Shown here: positions 48,201-61,000 of the stretch, piece after piece
Position numbering within the stretch: position 1 is the first letter of the stretch
How the letters are laid out: each line of letters opens with the position of its first letter
NCBI GenBank assembly: GCA_003640385.1
Contig: RCAB01000110.1
Span: forward strand, 1 to 64,000
Source of the DNA: Setaria digitata
Lineage: Eukaryota > Nematoda > Chromadorea > Rhabditida > Setariidae
Direction of reading: 5' to 3'
Length of the DNA stretch: 64,000 bases
The notes under the pieces: generated by a model
The model's database searches: none
What the model was told of the DNA's origin: nothing
The model's input: only the letters and a program-made list of their open reading frames with translations
Made by a program: the position numbers and the translations under genes

Positions 48201-50211
48201 ATGTGTAAAAATGTCCACTGTGGCAAATTTTAACAGTAAAATAAAATTGAAAAACCAAAACAGACATGCAAAAATCACATTGTGCACCAAAGAACTTATA
48301 AAGGAAAAAAAAAAAAAAAAAAAAAAACTGGCTGATTCGGATACCTTACATTAAAGCAACTAGCGCGGTAAAGCAACTGTACAACATGCCCAACACATGT
48401 TTTCGAAACTTGAGGATAATCTTCACGTAATGTTTCGACAATATATAACACTAGTGTTTTACGAGACATTAATGCACCTTCCGAAAGTATTAACAAGACC
48501 AGTTTCAGAACTTCTTCTTGCATTGCTTAAAACAAAATTTTGCGGTAAATTACGATATGAACTCCATTAGAAAAATACTCAAAATGATTACTTTGAAGAA
48601 ATCTGAAATATTTAATTTAAAAATAAATCACCTGGACCTAAGAACTGACATCCTCTAGAACGAATAGCAGACCACAGATTTGCTGATATATTAGAATTAT
48701 CTTGATGATAAATAATCAATTCCGAAAGAGCACGCTCTGCTAAAGCACGCGCTGTTCTTAACGCCCGCTGTAAACCCTTATATTCCATTAACTGATAACA
48801 AAGCAGAGATATCAATTTGCGCTGCATCGGCCTACTTAATTCATCGCTCCAAACACTTCCTCCTACGAAGACGACAAATGAGCACGAAACACGAACGGAC
48901 TAATTCAATTATTTGAAAAAATACTTGCAAAATGCGGAACTTCAAATTTTCCTTGGAGAAAATGAAAAAAAAAAAATACTATTACTCTTCGTAAAAATGT
49001 AAACTATGCTTTAAACCTGGAACAAGATTTTATGAAAAGAAAGGTTTTTTCACAGGTTTTTTTTCTTGCAGAAGTTTTTAAAGTAGAATGATAGACTAAG
49101 GAAATATTGTTACCAAAGAGACACTCAGCAGGATGCAAATAAGAAGCTAGTTTAACAAGGGTAGACTCAATATGTCGATATTCTTCGGGGAGTTCTTGAT
49201 AAGTCCCTAATCCGTTATCGATAAATTCTGATAGAACTGACAGCAGTGCAAGATTTGGGGGTAGTTTTTCGAAAGGAAGAGAAATTACTGCCTAAAAAGT
49301 AAGAGGAATACCCATAAATATTGATTAAATAAAAATTTTTAGGATTATAAAACAAATTTTAGCAATACATTAATGCCTAACTGTTTATGCAGTAGCTGCA
49401 CATTATTCATAAAAAAGAGGCTTTAAAAGCGATGTTTATGATTAGCAGGTATCACTCTTTCATGAAATATATATAATTGTTAACACCAATAATATCATCT
49501 TGAACTTTTCCTCCTATTTATTCANGCAGGTATCACTCTTTCATGAAAATATAATTGTTAACACCAATAATATCATCTTGAACTTTTCCTCCTATTTATT
49601 CATTCACTGAAGCTTACTGGTTTTAAACTTATTTAAATACAATTTCATAACATACCTGGTCTAAAGGACAGCTACTGGAATGCAGTTCTTTGAGGCAATT
49701 ACGGCATATTGTATGACCACAAGCAAGATTTATTGGCNTCATAACATACCTGGTCTAAAGGACAGCTACTGGAATGAAGTTCTTTGAGGCAATTACGGCA
49801 TATTGTATGACCACAAGCAAGATTTATTGGCAGCTTTTTGGAGCCAAAAAGCTAAAATACAATTAATGAGACCGGACTTCTGAACTGGTTTAATTAGAAT
49901 TTTACATTTTTGAATATCTATCGAGTTGCAAAACTGATTAAAATAAAGCACAACATTGCATTGCAGATCCTTGAAGTCTTTCAAAAGTTTAAGTAATATG
50001 ATAAGACACACTTTAAAGAATCCTTTTAATTCTGGAGACCGGCAGTGTGATCCTTGTGGGATGTATGAAAACCTCCTCAAGAGAAAATAAACACATTTCT
50101 AAAATTTAAAAACAGGATTAAAATGGAAAAAGAGAACAGAAAATTTACTTCTGAACAGATGCGACAACAAAGTACATCTGACCAAGACGCGCTTTGTCCA
50201 GCGGGTGCCAT
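45297..50211 (-). CDS. rle-1: Roquin/RLE-1 (RC3H) RING-ROQ-CCCH RNA-binding E3 ligase
   Basis: Exons, 5' to 3': 50149-50211, 49750-49851, 49114-49291, 48632-48862, 48350-48525, 47970-48170, 47582-47714, an unresolved part, 46914-46973 (or to 47003), 46585-46817, 46193-46404, 45883-45894, 45608-45687, 45297-45378. Known role: Roquins bind stem-loops in mRNA 3' UTRs and recruit deadenylases; nematode RLE-1 is also a ubiquitin ligase. The RING (LCCRICSE, then [19 protein letters not shown] and SCPLDQ) is split by intron 1. The ROQ/HEPN core is very close to human: [69 protein letters not shown]. The zinc finger [20 protein letters not shown] is followed by AL where family members have AH. The Pro/Leu-rich tail ends [14 protein letters not shown]. 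One exon is falsely duplicated at the N at 49738. The join between 47582 and 46973 is out of phase, so at least one exon is missing there. Confidence 0.9.
49445..49602. repeat. false duplication flanking N at 49525
   Basis: 49445-49524 and 49526-49602 are the same intronic sequence apart from a small AT indel, with one N between. Likely overlapping contig ends or two haplotypes. Confidence 0.88.
49645..49831. repeat. false 93-bp duplication flanking N at 49738
   Basis: 49645-49737 and 49739-49831 are copies with one visible C/A difference. They include most of the second RING exon of Roquin and its donor. Only the right copy has the acceptor (at 49851), so the left copy should be ignored in the gene model. 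Confidence 0.9.
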
Positions 50212-51683
50212 TCAACGAGTTCGATCAGCAACCTACTCAAATTACAGCTATAATACAGACAGCTTTGGTTGAAATGGTGGACAATCATTCAACTGAAATT
50301 TTTGAAAAATGCTTTAGATTTTGAATAATGGATAACAAAGCACTCAGAGTAAGGGTTGTTCAAGAATTCATGAATATGTAGCATGTAGTAATCGTAACAT
50401 CGCCTTTGCGTTTTCATTATTTCGAAGTGATCGATTAGCATTGAAAAACGTACGTTGGCAGATCTTATTTACATCTCCATCAGCATGCAACTAATACCTG
50501 CGGCCTGATGGTAACAATTGCACCTTTACAGTCCTCTTGGAATGTCATCTTGGATATATTTCGAGAACCTTTCGGAATGTCCCTTTTGTCCGACTGACCT
50601 TTTTTTCCAATTTTCTCTGTTCGCAATTTTTTTTTCTGCAAACTGATGAATTTCAGATCCAAAATCCACTCTGCAGTTATAAATCAACTTCAAGTAAGCA
50701 TTAACTTTATGCCAGAGTCATAATTTAACCCTAAAATAAGCACCATTCCCATTCTCCATTGCTGATTAAGATACTACCTGTTCCGAGCCACTGGATTAAC
50801 AAAAATATCACCAATATTACCAGATTGAATTTATGCTACCAGTGTTAGCGAAGACCTCGTTTACACAACTCTTTTTATGGAACTATTTGATAGCTACAAA
50901 ATATTAATAGGGAGGTTCGAATCGATCGAATTTTACTATAGCTTGCTCATCATCCAACTTCATTATGCCAGCTGAAATAGCGTAAGATTTCCAAAATCGA
51001 TCAACGTTTAATAAGCTGCTTGAGAATTATCTGCAAATGACTTCAAATAACTGACAAATTTTTTCAAAACGTCTTATAATCGAACAAGAAAAGAGAAGAA
51101 ACTTCAGCACGTTTCCCAGTTAGTCCAGCCGATAAATCGAATGTTTCGCCAGGTCACGGGAAAACTTTTTATTCTAATTATGCAAATCAAATCATTTTAT
51201 AACAAACTAGAAAAACGGAACATCATCTCGGCATCAATGACTTCAAAATATCATTAATGTCGAAAATTCTTCAGAATTTTACAGCGTGTATGAACAGCAA
51301 AAAAAAATGTAGCACAGATTGTACCATTAACTCATCGAAAATACAACGAAAGACAAAAAAAGAAAAAAGTCTCTGGAACTGAAAACTGAATAACAACTAC
51401 TAAATTTTTATAAAAATTATGGACGAAAAAAGTCATAACAAGCTATCAACTCTCTCATTACTGCAGAGGAATAGTACAATCGTCGTAAAAAAAACAAGTG
51501 CCATTACTTCTAACTGATAGCCAAAAACTGTTACAGAAGGCAGTATATATTAGCTTTAAAATATCAAATTTTTGCAATTTTTTCTTCCAGCTTACCTCTC
51601 ATATAAAACTATCATTTTCTAAAGTAAGGGTAGACCATAATTCTGACATAACGCAATCGTCCAAAACTATCATTATTTTATTC
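50212..51683. other. spacer between Roquin and EEF1AKMT1
   Basis: AT-rich, with no exon recognised. It holds the EEF1AKMT1 3' UTR and the Roquin 5' region; an acceptor-like GAGTAG precedes the Roquin ATG by about 19 nt. Confidence 0.45.
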
Positions 51684-52955
51684 TCACAAAACGGTAACTT
51701 CATAATTTGCGTAACAAGCGAATTCGTTAGCGAGATTGTGTTTGTGAGAAGGCTGGAAATTGCATCTGTAGGCATGAAATAATTTTTCGACCTGAAAGTT
51801 GGAAAATTAACTGGAAAAGTAAATATGCAAAAGCAAGGAACAAGTGAAAGGTAAAAAATAAATTTATATGAAAAGAAAAAGTAATTGTACATTATACATT
51901 AACTCCACGCAACAGTAAGTTGTAACATTATGTATAGAAAAAATTTCGACATGGAAGACAAGTTACACGAGATAAAAAGATTTCTTCATCAAATATCTGC
52001 TTTTATAGAAGAAAAAAGTTGGTTTCCGTAAATCGTAGAAATTTAAAAAATCTCTTAAATCCCAAACACATCATTCGAACTGTTACTACTTGATATTTAA
52101 TTGCTTCAGAACATAAGTGATTCAGCATAAGCTTACAAGTTCGGCCATTATTAACCCTGTGCAAATCAATAATTTTGTTGTAGCTCCGTTCGACAACAGT
52201 CGAATTGTTTGCGCTACTTTGATAAAGCATTCATCTGACAGAAACGGCGGGTCGGCGACAATTAAATCAAATGTATTATGGTACAATTCGGGTATCTCCA
52301 AAGGTTTTCGGTAATCATAAGGGACAAATTCCTTCGAAAATTTGGTTTCAAATCGACGATCATATTCAAAGAGTGTTACAACAATATGCCCACAGGCTAC
52401 ATGCTGAAAGAAATTTAATGATCTAAACTTTCAGTTTTCTGTAAAGAGTAAGTAAATACAACATCAAATTTACAAATAACTCACATCATCCTTCAAAAGA
52501 TAATCGAGAAGGGTGGGGCATGATATGCAAGCAATTCTTCCATGTTTGGCAACACTCGTTATACACTCTTCAGCAAGTTTTAAAGCAGTGGCTTCCGAAT
52601 ACCAGAACTGACTCAACTGAAGAATTCGAAAAGTTATACATATATATATATATATATGAATTGATGAAACCCAGAATTACGAAATCCCACCCCTTAAAAC
52701 CCAACTCGACTTTCTGCTAATTAGTGAAACTCTATGGGCCAGAAGTGAATGACGAACTTGCCAATCTTCCTTAACAGTCGTGCTATCCACATTGCTTACA
52801 TCAGCATAAAATTCCGTTAATGCGTGCATTGTCTCCGCTGATAATTGACATACGTCATCTTCATCTTTATCATCGGCTCGACGTTCAATCAATCTGTTCT
52901 GTAGTATAGCATTTTAGCACGGAAGGTTGGCAAACCTAGTTTTGTTGATTTCCAT
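51684..52955 (-). CDS. EEF1AKMT1: EEF1AKMT1 (N6AMT2), eEF1A lysine methyltransferase
   Basis: Five exons: 52936-52955, 52758-52893, 52485-52616, 52137-52403, 51684-51791, giving 220 residues (human 214). The family trimethylates a lysine of elongation factor eEF1A using S-adenosylmethionine. Landmarks: QLSAETMHALTEFYAD near the N-terminus, QFWYSEATALKLAEE, GRIACISCPTLLDYL (SAM-binding region), LFEYDRRFETKF, the catalytic DPPF motif in FDLIVADPPFLSDECF, LLICTGLIMAEL, and the C-terminal HKHNLANEFACYANYE, all matching human order. The first coding exon is only 20 nt (MEINKT plus two bases); its acceptor GAACAG and phase agree with exon 2. It lies about 1 kb downstream of LSM12 on the same strand. 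Confidence 0.93.
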
Positions 52956-53975
52956 TACTGCTACTTCTATTACATTCAAAATTTATGCCACAACCTTCAT
53001 GCTTATGTTTTTTTTTTTTTTTTTGATATCAGGTGCAGCAAGGTTACTGCTACTCTGGAAGCAAAAATTGAGGGAATAATTTACGACTAGTTGAAGGGGA
53101 CGTAGTTTTGGTTAACATTTCCCATAAAGAAACCTGAAGTGAAAAAGAATTCAAAAGCACAAAGTTATTTATGAACGGCAACTGGAATTATAGATCTCAA
53201 TTTATATGACCAGCATGCAATCATATTTGACAAGATTTCGACACAATAAAGTGTAACCTTCCAATGGATACCTGCATCATCTCTCTCGAAACTTCCAGTT
53301 CTCTTTCCATTTGTCAGGTTCCAGGATTTCGACAGTGTGCTGTACGGTAGGAGGAAACCCGTACAGTTAAATTTAAGGACTGAAAATCTGTTAAAATGCT
53401 CCCGATAGTTTCGGTAGACTTTGCTAACAGATTGTACGCAAAAATTTGTGCTGAAGAGGTAACTCAAAGCATCCCTTTCAAGTAAGGTTCAATTACACTG
53501 CCTTGAAGAAAAAAATGGATTCAAAATATATTAATGGGAACTAAAAGTTCAAATCACAAGTAACTTTGAAAAACGATTTCAAAGGAAACTTTTTTAAGTC
53601 GATGAGAAGAAATAATAGGATATAACTTCCCCCCTGTTTGGAAAAAAACCAACCAACAGTCTTACTTTCATTTTATTCATTCATTTATTTTACATTTTAC
53701 AACGATTATGTTAAAATGCCGAAAATAAGGAATGCCCAGCCTATTTTGAACCAGTCGGAGTTCAGAAGTATTTTACATAAAAAATACAGAAAAACTTGTG
53801 CAAATGAAACCAATTAATAACATAAAAATGCATGCTACTTTGAATCAGGAACCTATGCAACCTCTATCGCTTTAGCAGTAAACAAACTGCCAAGAAATAA
53901 ACTTGTTGATAATACAAAAACTTTGAAACACCAAAAGATATCAGATTACGTTTTTCCGACTATTCCCTGGCATTT
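52956..53975. other. spacer between EEF1AKMT1 and LSM12
   Basis: No exon recognised. It contains a poly-T run at about 53009-53023 and presumably the LSM12 3' UTR. Confidence 0.45.
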
Positions 53976-55950
53976 TTAGCGCGACGGTGTAGGATCGGCA
54001 GGTGCATCATCGCTAGCAGTACTTATTTGCTGAGAACTTCGATATTTCGTTAACTGCAAAAATATATTACAAACAGAAAAATATTTATAAATGACTAGGA
54101 AAAAAATCACGGATTTTTATCCCTTAAGTATTTTTTAAGTATGAAAGATCCTGACAACCACTCCTGTTTCTACGCAGTGTGTCGCAAATTCTCATTAATA
54201 TCAAGATTTCCCAATCCGTATAAAAAGAACTCACTACGAAAGCTAAGTATGTCATTAAGTCCCTATTTCAAAAAAAAAAAAAAAGAATGCCAGCCTCGCA
54301 GGCCAATAACGGTGCAGGAATCTTAGTCTTACATGATCTTGTGCATAACCCTGCTCCCACTCAGAAAAATATATAGCTTTTCATTTACAACGACAAAAAA
54401 AAACAACTTTTAGTGTTCCAACTATCAGTTCCGAGGTATATCGTGTATTATACACAGCTCATGTTTTTTTTTTTTCCATTAATAAAAGTCAAAATATAAG
54501 CAACTGTGATAGTTACTCGAAACAATAGATTTCAAAATAAGCAATACTTAAATGTTCAACAGAAATTTCGGCCCAAAAAGTAATAAAATGCTTAATATAT
54601 CTATATCGGTAAACAACTTAGAGAATCTTTAAACTCCTTACAATTTTGCGAACATGTTCTTTTGCTGAAGCAACTGCTGTATCGCTAATGTCACCAATAG
54701 GTTCAATGGAATCAGCAGAATACGGTGGTTGAACCAAAACACGATTGAGCACTTTGATGTTGTTACCTGACCACTCTACTCTGTGTTCTAATCTGTAACT
54801 ATGTAAGAAATTCAGTAAAACTGATGCGACACCTTCCACGTCTGATTTATTTAAACGACGACAGGAACAAAGAATTTTGTTGTTTGTTTCATATATTAAA
54901 AAAACCAAAAATATATCAACAATTGAAAGCATACGTTTTCCTCAAGTGAATGAAAGCTCGTTGACCCTCAATAGATATGTTAGTTTGCATTATGGATGCT
55001 TTCTTTCGGGCTATTGCCCGGTTCATCCGTTCCTGAACTTGTTTTGTGGATATCTGTAAATTTGGCCACGGCAACGATTGTTCATTTCCTTTATCTTTCA
55101 AACATGTCACCTGCAATGAATAATAAGCCTCTTTTACTCAGAATCAATTGCAACGTTTATTTAAGAGGTTTAAATAAACCACATAGTGAACAGGATATGA
55201 AATCTAATTTAACACTTCAAACAACTTACTCATCAGCATACAACAAGTGACTAATCCTATTAAATCTTAAATCAACAGAATTAAAAAATCAAAATGATTA
55301 ACCTGTGCAACAAGCGCCAGATTGATAATACGTACCAATGGTACTCCAGCTGGTCCTGAAGTATCCCCTGAAACAATATGACGATTAATAAAAATTTAGA
55401 CTTGATAACAATTAATTACTACTGCCTGAAGGACCAAATAAAGCGATCTTTGTATCAGTTGTCATTCGACATGCCGCAATGGCAACTGTTAACTAAATGA
55501 CGAATTTAATTCACGTATATCTGGAAATTTCATGGCAACTGTCATCAGGCTAGACAGATTCCTTGGTATCTTCCATCGCTGTTGCTCCAGATACAGAATG
55601 CTGAGGCACCGATACCTTTAAGACTAGTAAATTATTCACGATCTGAAGGGAAGGCACAAACTTAGGACGAGAAGTCGAGTTGGTTGGTCCGAGCAAATCA
55701 CTTGGCCAACGGTTGTAGAGTTCAGGACGTTTCGACATTCCAGAACACTGCCTACAGGGAAGACGATATTGTTGTCCAGTGCGTTACTCGAGACTGCTCC
55801 CGCAGGTCCGTGTGCGCTGGACAGTTGATGGGTTGCACTACCACAATCAGTGCCACCTTCACTCATAGATGGAGGAGCTGTTGTCGTTGTCGTCGATGCC
55901 ACCAGTGCTGCCGTTGTTGTTGCTGCCGATCGAGTGTTGAACACTGTCAT
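53976..55950 (-). CDS. LSM12: LSM12 homologue
   Basis: Six exons: 55702-55950, 55423-55492, 55303-55367, 54935-55110, 54642-54792, 53976-54053, giving 262 residues. LSM12 has an N-terminal Sm-like domain and a C-terminal anticodon-binding-like (AD) domain, and acts with Ataxin-2-type mRNP complexes. Here the Sm-like part begins at FPVGSVLECRN and continues TKIALFGPSG and VPLVRIINLALVAQVTCL. The AD domain is EHRVEWSGNNIKVLNRVLVQ, then PPYSADS and AKEHVRKI, matching human [20 protein letters not shown]. A 55-residue Thr/Ala/Ser-rich N-terminus (VASTTTTTAPP) precedes the Sm domain and is longer than in human. The first exon stays open upstream of this ATG to an acceptor at 56042, so the start is uncertain and a further upstream exon may exist. 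Confidence 0.88.
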
Positions 55951-56042
55951 CGGTTTCTGCGCCTTCCACTTAACTTCCCTACAGAATCGCTGCTTTTCCT
56001 TCAACTCGTACAACCAGGAGACAGGAGAATCACAATCTGAAG

Positions 56043-57016
56043 TAACAAACAGGATCACCCACAGCAGTAATGTTTATGAATAGGCAGACGTAAATTAAGC
56101 ATATTAACTTAACATAAAGGTACCTGTTTTCTAGTGGTACCAGCATCTCTTTTTTCTGTTCGCTCAGTCACACCCTGACCTCTGACCTTCTTTTTCCCAT
56201 CTGTCTTAGCAACTCGCTACCATTTTCTCAGTTAGCTTGCTCTACTGACCTATATCGAATGGATGAAATATTCCAGATAACGAACTAATCCTAGGATCAG
56301 AAGAGTTCCAGCAACGGGCAGGAATCACTACCATCTTTCCATTCCTTAGTCTCCTCCACCTCATGTTCATAACCTCCTCAACCGCCTCCACACTCCACTT
56401 CGGGTCGGAACTTCTCAGATCGATATTCTAGACGATTGTGTCAAACACCGGCCGACCGCAAATTGACGACAGTCCCGTTGGAAGTTTCATGAGGGACTAC
56501 CGTGTTAGGTGTTGTGCCTCCTATCCGTTTCAGTATTCTGTCAACCTTTGACCCCTATGCCTATTCTTTGTACCGGAGCAAGTTCATGTCACTATCTTTT
56601 TAGTTGTGGTACACTAGATACATTTAATAAGATCAGTTTGGGTGACGTGAAGATGTGTGTATCGGTAAGTTTCAAGCAGGAGAGCGATATTTTGGGTTGC
56701 TTAAAACATACCATGACTGAAGTGATCAGTGATTGGCCCTACTGATAGGCGCTAGGCCATAGTAATTGAAAACGTACAGTTGTCGTGTGGTCACCTCACT
56801 TCGAGAAATTTTTATAACAAAAAATGATTTATAGTTTGAAGATTTATAGTTTTGAAGAAAGCGAAGCAAAGCCATTTTTCTTTGCAAGTGTTAAAGTCTT
56901 AACTTAGCTCAAGATATGTTCGACTTCATTATTACTCTTTATTTGAGTACTCCAGTATTTTTGGTTTAAAAAAAGATATGACTTTTCTAGCTTTCGAAAT
57001 TCTTAATTACTGTTTA
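56043..57016. promoter_or_regulatory. divergent intergenic region LSM12 / CSN5
   Basis: Head-to-head promoter region for LSM12 (minus) and CSN5 (plus). Its middle (about 56150-56560) is richer in G+C and CpG than the flanks. A minus-strand stretch at 56449-56554 is open and phase-compatible with the extended LSM12 first exon. Confidence 0.45.
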
Positions 57017-57033
57017 GTATTTCTGTGAGTCCA

Positions 57034-59089
57034 ATGAGTACCGACCAAGTAATGGAATCGTCGATGAGTAGTGCTACATCGATGGCATTCCGAAACTGGC
57101 AAATGGCAAATAATGTTGAGTCATTGGAAACAATATATCAATACGATTCTGCTGAACAACAAGCTATACGAGCTGTGAAACCATGGGAAAAAGATCCACA
57201 TTACTTTAAGGCACTTTCTTTAACAACTTTGCAAAAGAGGCTTTTCTTGATATGAATCCTTGCCTGATTTCTCAGCTTTGCAGAAGCACATGAAGTTTAA
57301 TTTCTAACAGTGGAACAGTTTAGAGAGGCAAAGGCATTATATCCAATTCTATAATGTCCATGTATTTTTTACTTCAGGAAATCAAAATTGCTGCACTGGC
57401 TTTGTTGAAAATGGTAATGCATGCAAGGAGTGGTGGTAATTTGGAAGTGATGGGGTTAGTGCAAGGTAAAGTTGATGCCAACACGCTGGTCGTGGTAGAT
57501 AGCTTTGCTTTACCTGTAGAAGGCACTGAAACACGTGTGAACGCGCAGGCTCAGGCGTACGAGTACATGACAACGTATACAGATAGCTCAGAAGCTGTAG
57601 GAAGGCTTCATAAGGTTTTAGCTGTTTCTTGTATTATTTAAAACAGAAGATGGTATTTCCACAGTTTTTGTGAATAGAATACTCGGATCCGTATATGTAT
57701 CTTGCACAACCATGATTCTGCAGCGCACGCATCTCTGGAAATTTTTACTTTTTCTTGTCCATTTAAGGTTGTAGGGTGGTACCACAGTCATCCAGGATAT
57801 GGATGCTGGTTAAGTGGAATTGATGTATCAACTCAAGCTCTTAATCAACAATTCCAAGAGCCGTTCGTGGCTATTGTCGTAAGTTTTAGTGCACTCTTTG
57901 TATTAGTACTTGATTTTTTTTTTATTTGTGCATCAAAAACTTCTTTGGAAAAAATTGTTTATTCCAGCTCTAACGTGCTATAGGTTGATCCCATTCGAAC
58001 GATGTCAGCTGGGAAAGTAGAACTTGGCGCTTTTCGAACGTACCCAAAAGGTTACAAGCCTCCTGACGAGGTCCCATCAGAGTATCAGTCGATTCCTTTG
58101 AACAAAATTGAGGATTTCGGCGTTCATTGCAAACAGGTGTTGCTTTTTACATCATTTCTCGAATATTTCCTAGGTTTTGATATTTTGTGGATTTCTTTCT
58201 TTTACAATGTTCAGTTGAGAATTTTCAGTTTTACTTTGCTATTATAATGTTGTAATCACTGTTTGAGAAGGATGGCAGGTTATTTTTCATGAATGTTTCT
58301 ACCTGATCTAAGGAAGATGGATTATTAGGACATAGTAGTTGTAACATTTTTGAGGGCAATTTATTTAGTTTCCTTGTTTATTAGATTGAGTGTTTTCAGT
58401 ATTACCCTTTGGAGGTATCTTATTTCAAATCGGCTTTGGATTCACGCTTGCTGGATTCTCTGTGGAATACTTACTGGGTTAGCACACTGTCCAGTAATTC
58501 GTTGATCACCAATTCTTCGTACATTACCTCCCAGATCAATGATCTCGCTCAGAAATTGCAAAATGTGAGTTACAGCCAAAATACTACGAAACCTCTAAAG
58601 TTCTAATTTTTGTTGAAAGAAAGCAGTGTTGCCAAAGTTGTTTTGTAGCGAAAAAATTACTGGAAGTATGAATTTTAGGTAAGCAAATGTAAAAGTGTTC
58701 AGGGGACTCGTTCTCTAGATTCAACAATAGCAGACAAGTTGTCGAAGATTATTAAAGATACCAAAAAGGTTTGCTTTTATCTGTAGTTGCTACTTCTGGG
58801 ACGTTTGGTAATTGTTTGTCCCTGCTCTATTTTTTCTTCTTTTTTTTTGCTGTTATATAAATATGAATGCGAAATTTTTAATGCTAGGATCGCGTTCCTT
58901 TGACTCTCTCATATTTACTCTAATGATAATATATGGGAGTATTTATTACGATTCATAAAAATTGTCTTTTAGATAAGCTGCGAAGTGACGCATGGAATGA
59001 TGGTCCAGATGATCAAAAACGCACTGTTTAATCATGCTTTCCTTCCTTCTTCGGAAATAGGGAATGCTTTAGGTAAGGCTTTGAATTAA
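57034..59089 (+). CDS. csn-5: COP9 signalosome subunit 5 (CSN5/JAB1) deneddylase
   Basis: Seven exons: 57034-57210, 57378-57614, 57768-57878, 57984-58136, 58400-58564, 58680-58769, 58973-59089, giving 349 residues (human 334). CSN5 is the zinc metalloprotease of the COP9 signalosome that removes NEDD8 from cullins. The MPN/JAMM motif is intact: [14 protein letters not shown] (two His, Ser, Asp), with the upstream catalytic Glu in [55 protein letters not shown] and [15 protein letters not shown] match human closely. The ATG lies 17 nt after a free acceptor (CTGTTTAG). The first intron appears to start with GC rather than GT (TTTAAG|GCACTT). The last exon has an internal GTAAGG donor that could give another C-terminus. 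Confidence 0.95.
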
Positions 59090-60007
59090 TAAATACAGTA
59101 CTATACTTCCAAGAACAACCTACCAGTAATGTTGCGATGTTTTATGCCCTAGTTTTTATTGTTCACGCAGTTTGTGATACATGTCGTGAATGCGAATTCT
59201 CTTGTGTAAGGCAGTAATTAAGTTTAAGAGTGAAGCATGAAGTTACGCTTGGCATGCAGTCGCGTATTGCAGATTGTTCTGATGAAACAAACTTTGGGTG
59301 AAATTCGTAAAATTGACCTCGCATGTAAAATGCATAGCGATATCTCAGTTCTGGAGCTCATTGTATTGTCAGTGGATTTTAATACCTTGACGGTATGTAC
59401 TATAAAGAGTGCAAAAAAAAAATTTCGCAACGGTGATATTGAATAAATTCCATAGCGGCGGTAAAGTCATGTATCAAGCAGACAGGCATTCTCTGAGTTC
59501 GTATTACAGATAACAAGCGAACTCCCTGACATGTAGATATGTTATTTGGGATCTACGATTTACCCATTGTTCTTCAGGGTGAACACTGTTTTATTTTGAT
59601 CAAATGAGCAATGATGCGAATTCAAGTCTCTGTTGTTACATGTTTGTAAACGTGTTTATAAAAATATTATTTATATATATATATATTGTTTATAAAAACA
59701 CTATAAAACTACTGAACTAATAACATTTTTTTTTATAAACGTGTTTATTAAAAAAATTATATATAAAACTAATGACATTGACATTTCGTGCATCCCTTAT
59801 TTCCATGGTGCCGGAAAAGAGCTTTAGGTGGTCAGCTAGCGATGCACTGTTCAAATTGAAGACGAAACAGTAATCACTACTGGTGAGGCGCCTATGAAAA
59901 ATTCTGATTAGTAGTTCCAATTTTATGTATATTATCCGTTGCCCCGATGAAAAAGGGTATTATCATTTTATTCAATTCTGATAAAATTAACAGCAGAACA
60001 ACGTCTT
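59090..60007. other. convergent spacer CSN5 / RPL23
   Basis: Contains a possible alternative CSN5 last exon at 59171-59217, an AT-rich stretch with (TA)n at 59650-59760 in which a GTGTTTATAAA-like element recurs, and the 3' UTRs of both genes. No other gene is recognised. Confidence 0.45.
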
Positions 60008-60991
<984 letters not shown>

Positions 60992-61000
60992 ATTCTTCAA

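Noticed and set aside
55550..55738. Minus-strand frame with PKFVPSLQIVNNLLVLK as the second half of the LSM12 Sm domain
   Set aside because: It would need a frameshift. The exons at 55423-55492 and 55303-55367 supply a better, in-phase Sm-like C-terminal half.
55684..56083. Plus-strand open frames rich in Cys/Arg and Val/Ala
   Set aside because: They are antisense to the Thr/Ala-rich first exon of LSM12; composition is explained by that repeat-like coding sequence.
59237..59446. 69-codon plus-strand frame after CSN5
   Set aside because: No family resemblance and the reverse strand is equally open; probably 3' UTR or spacer.
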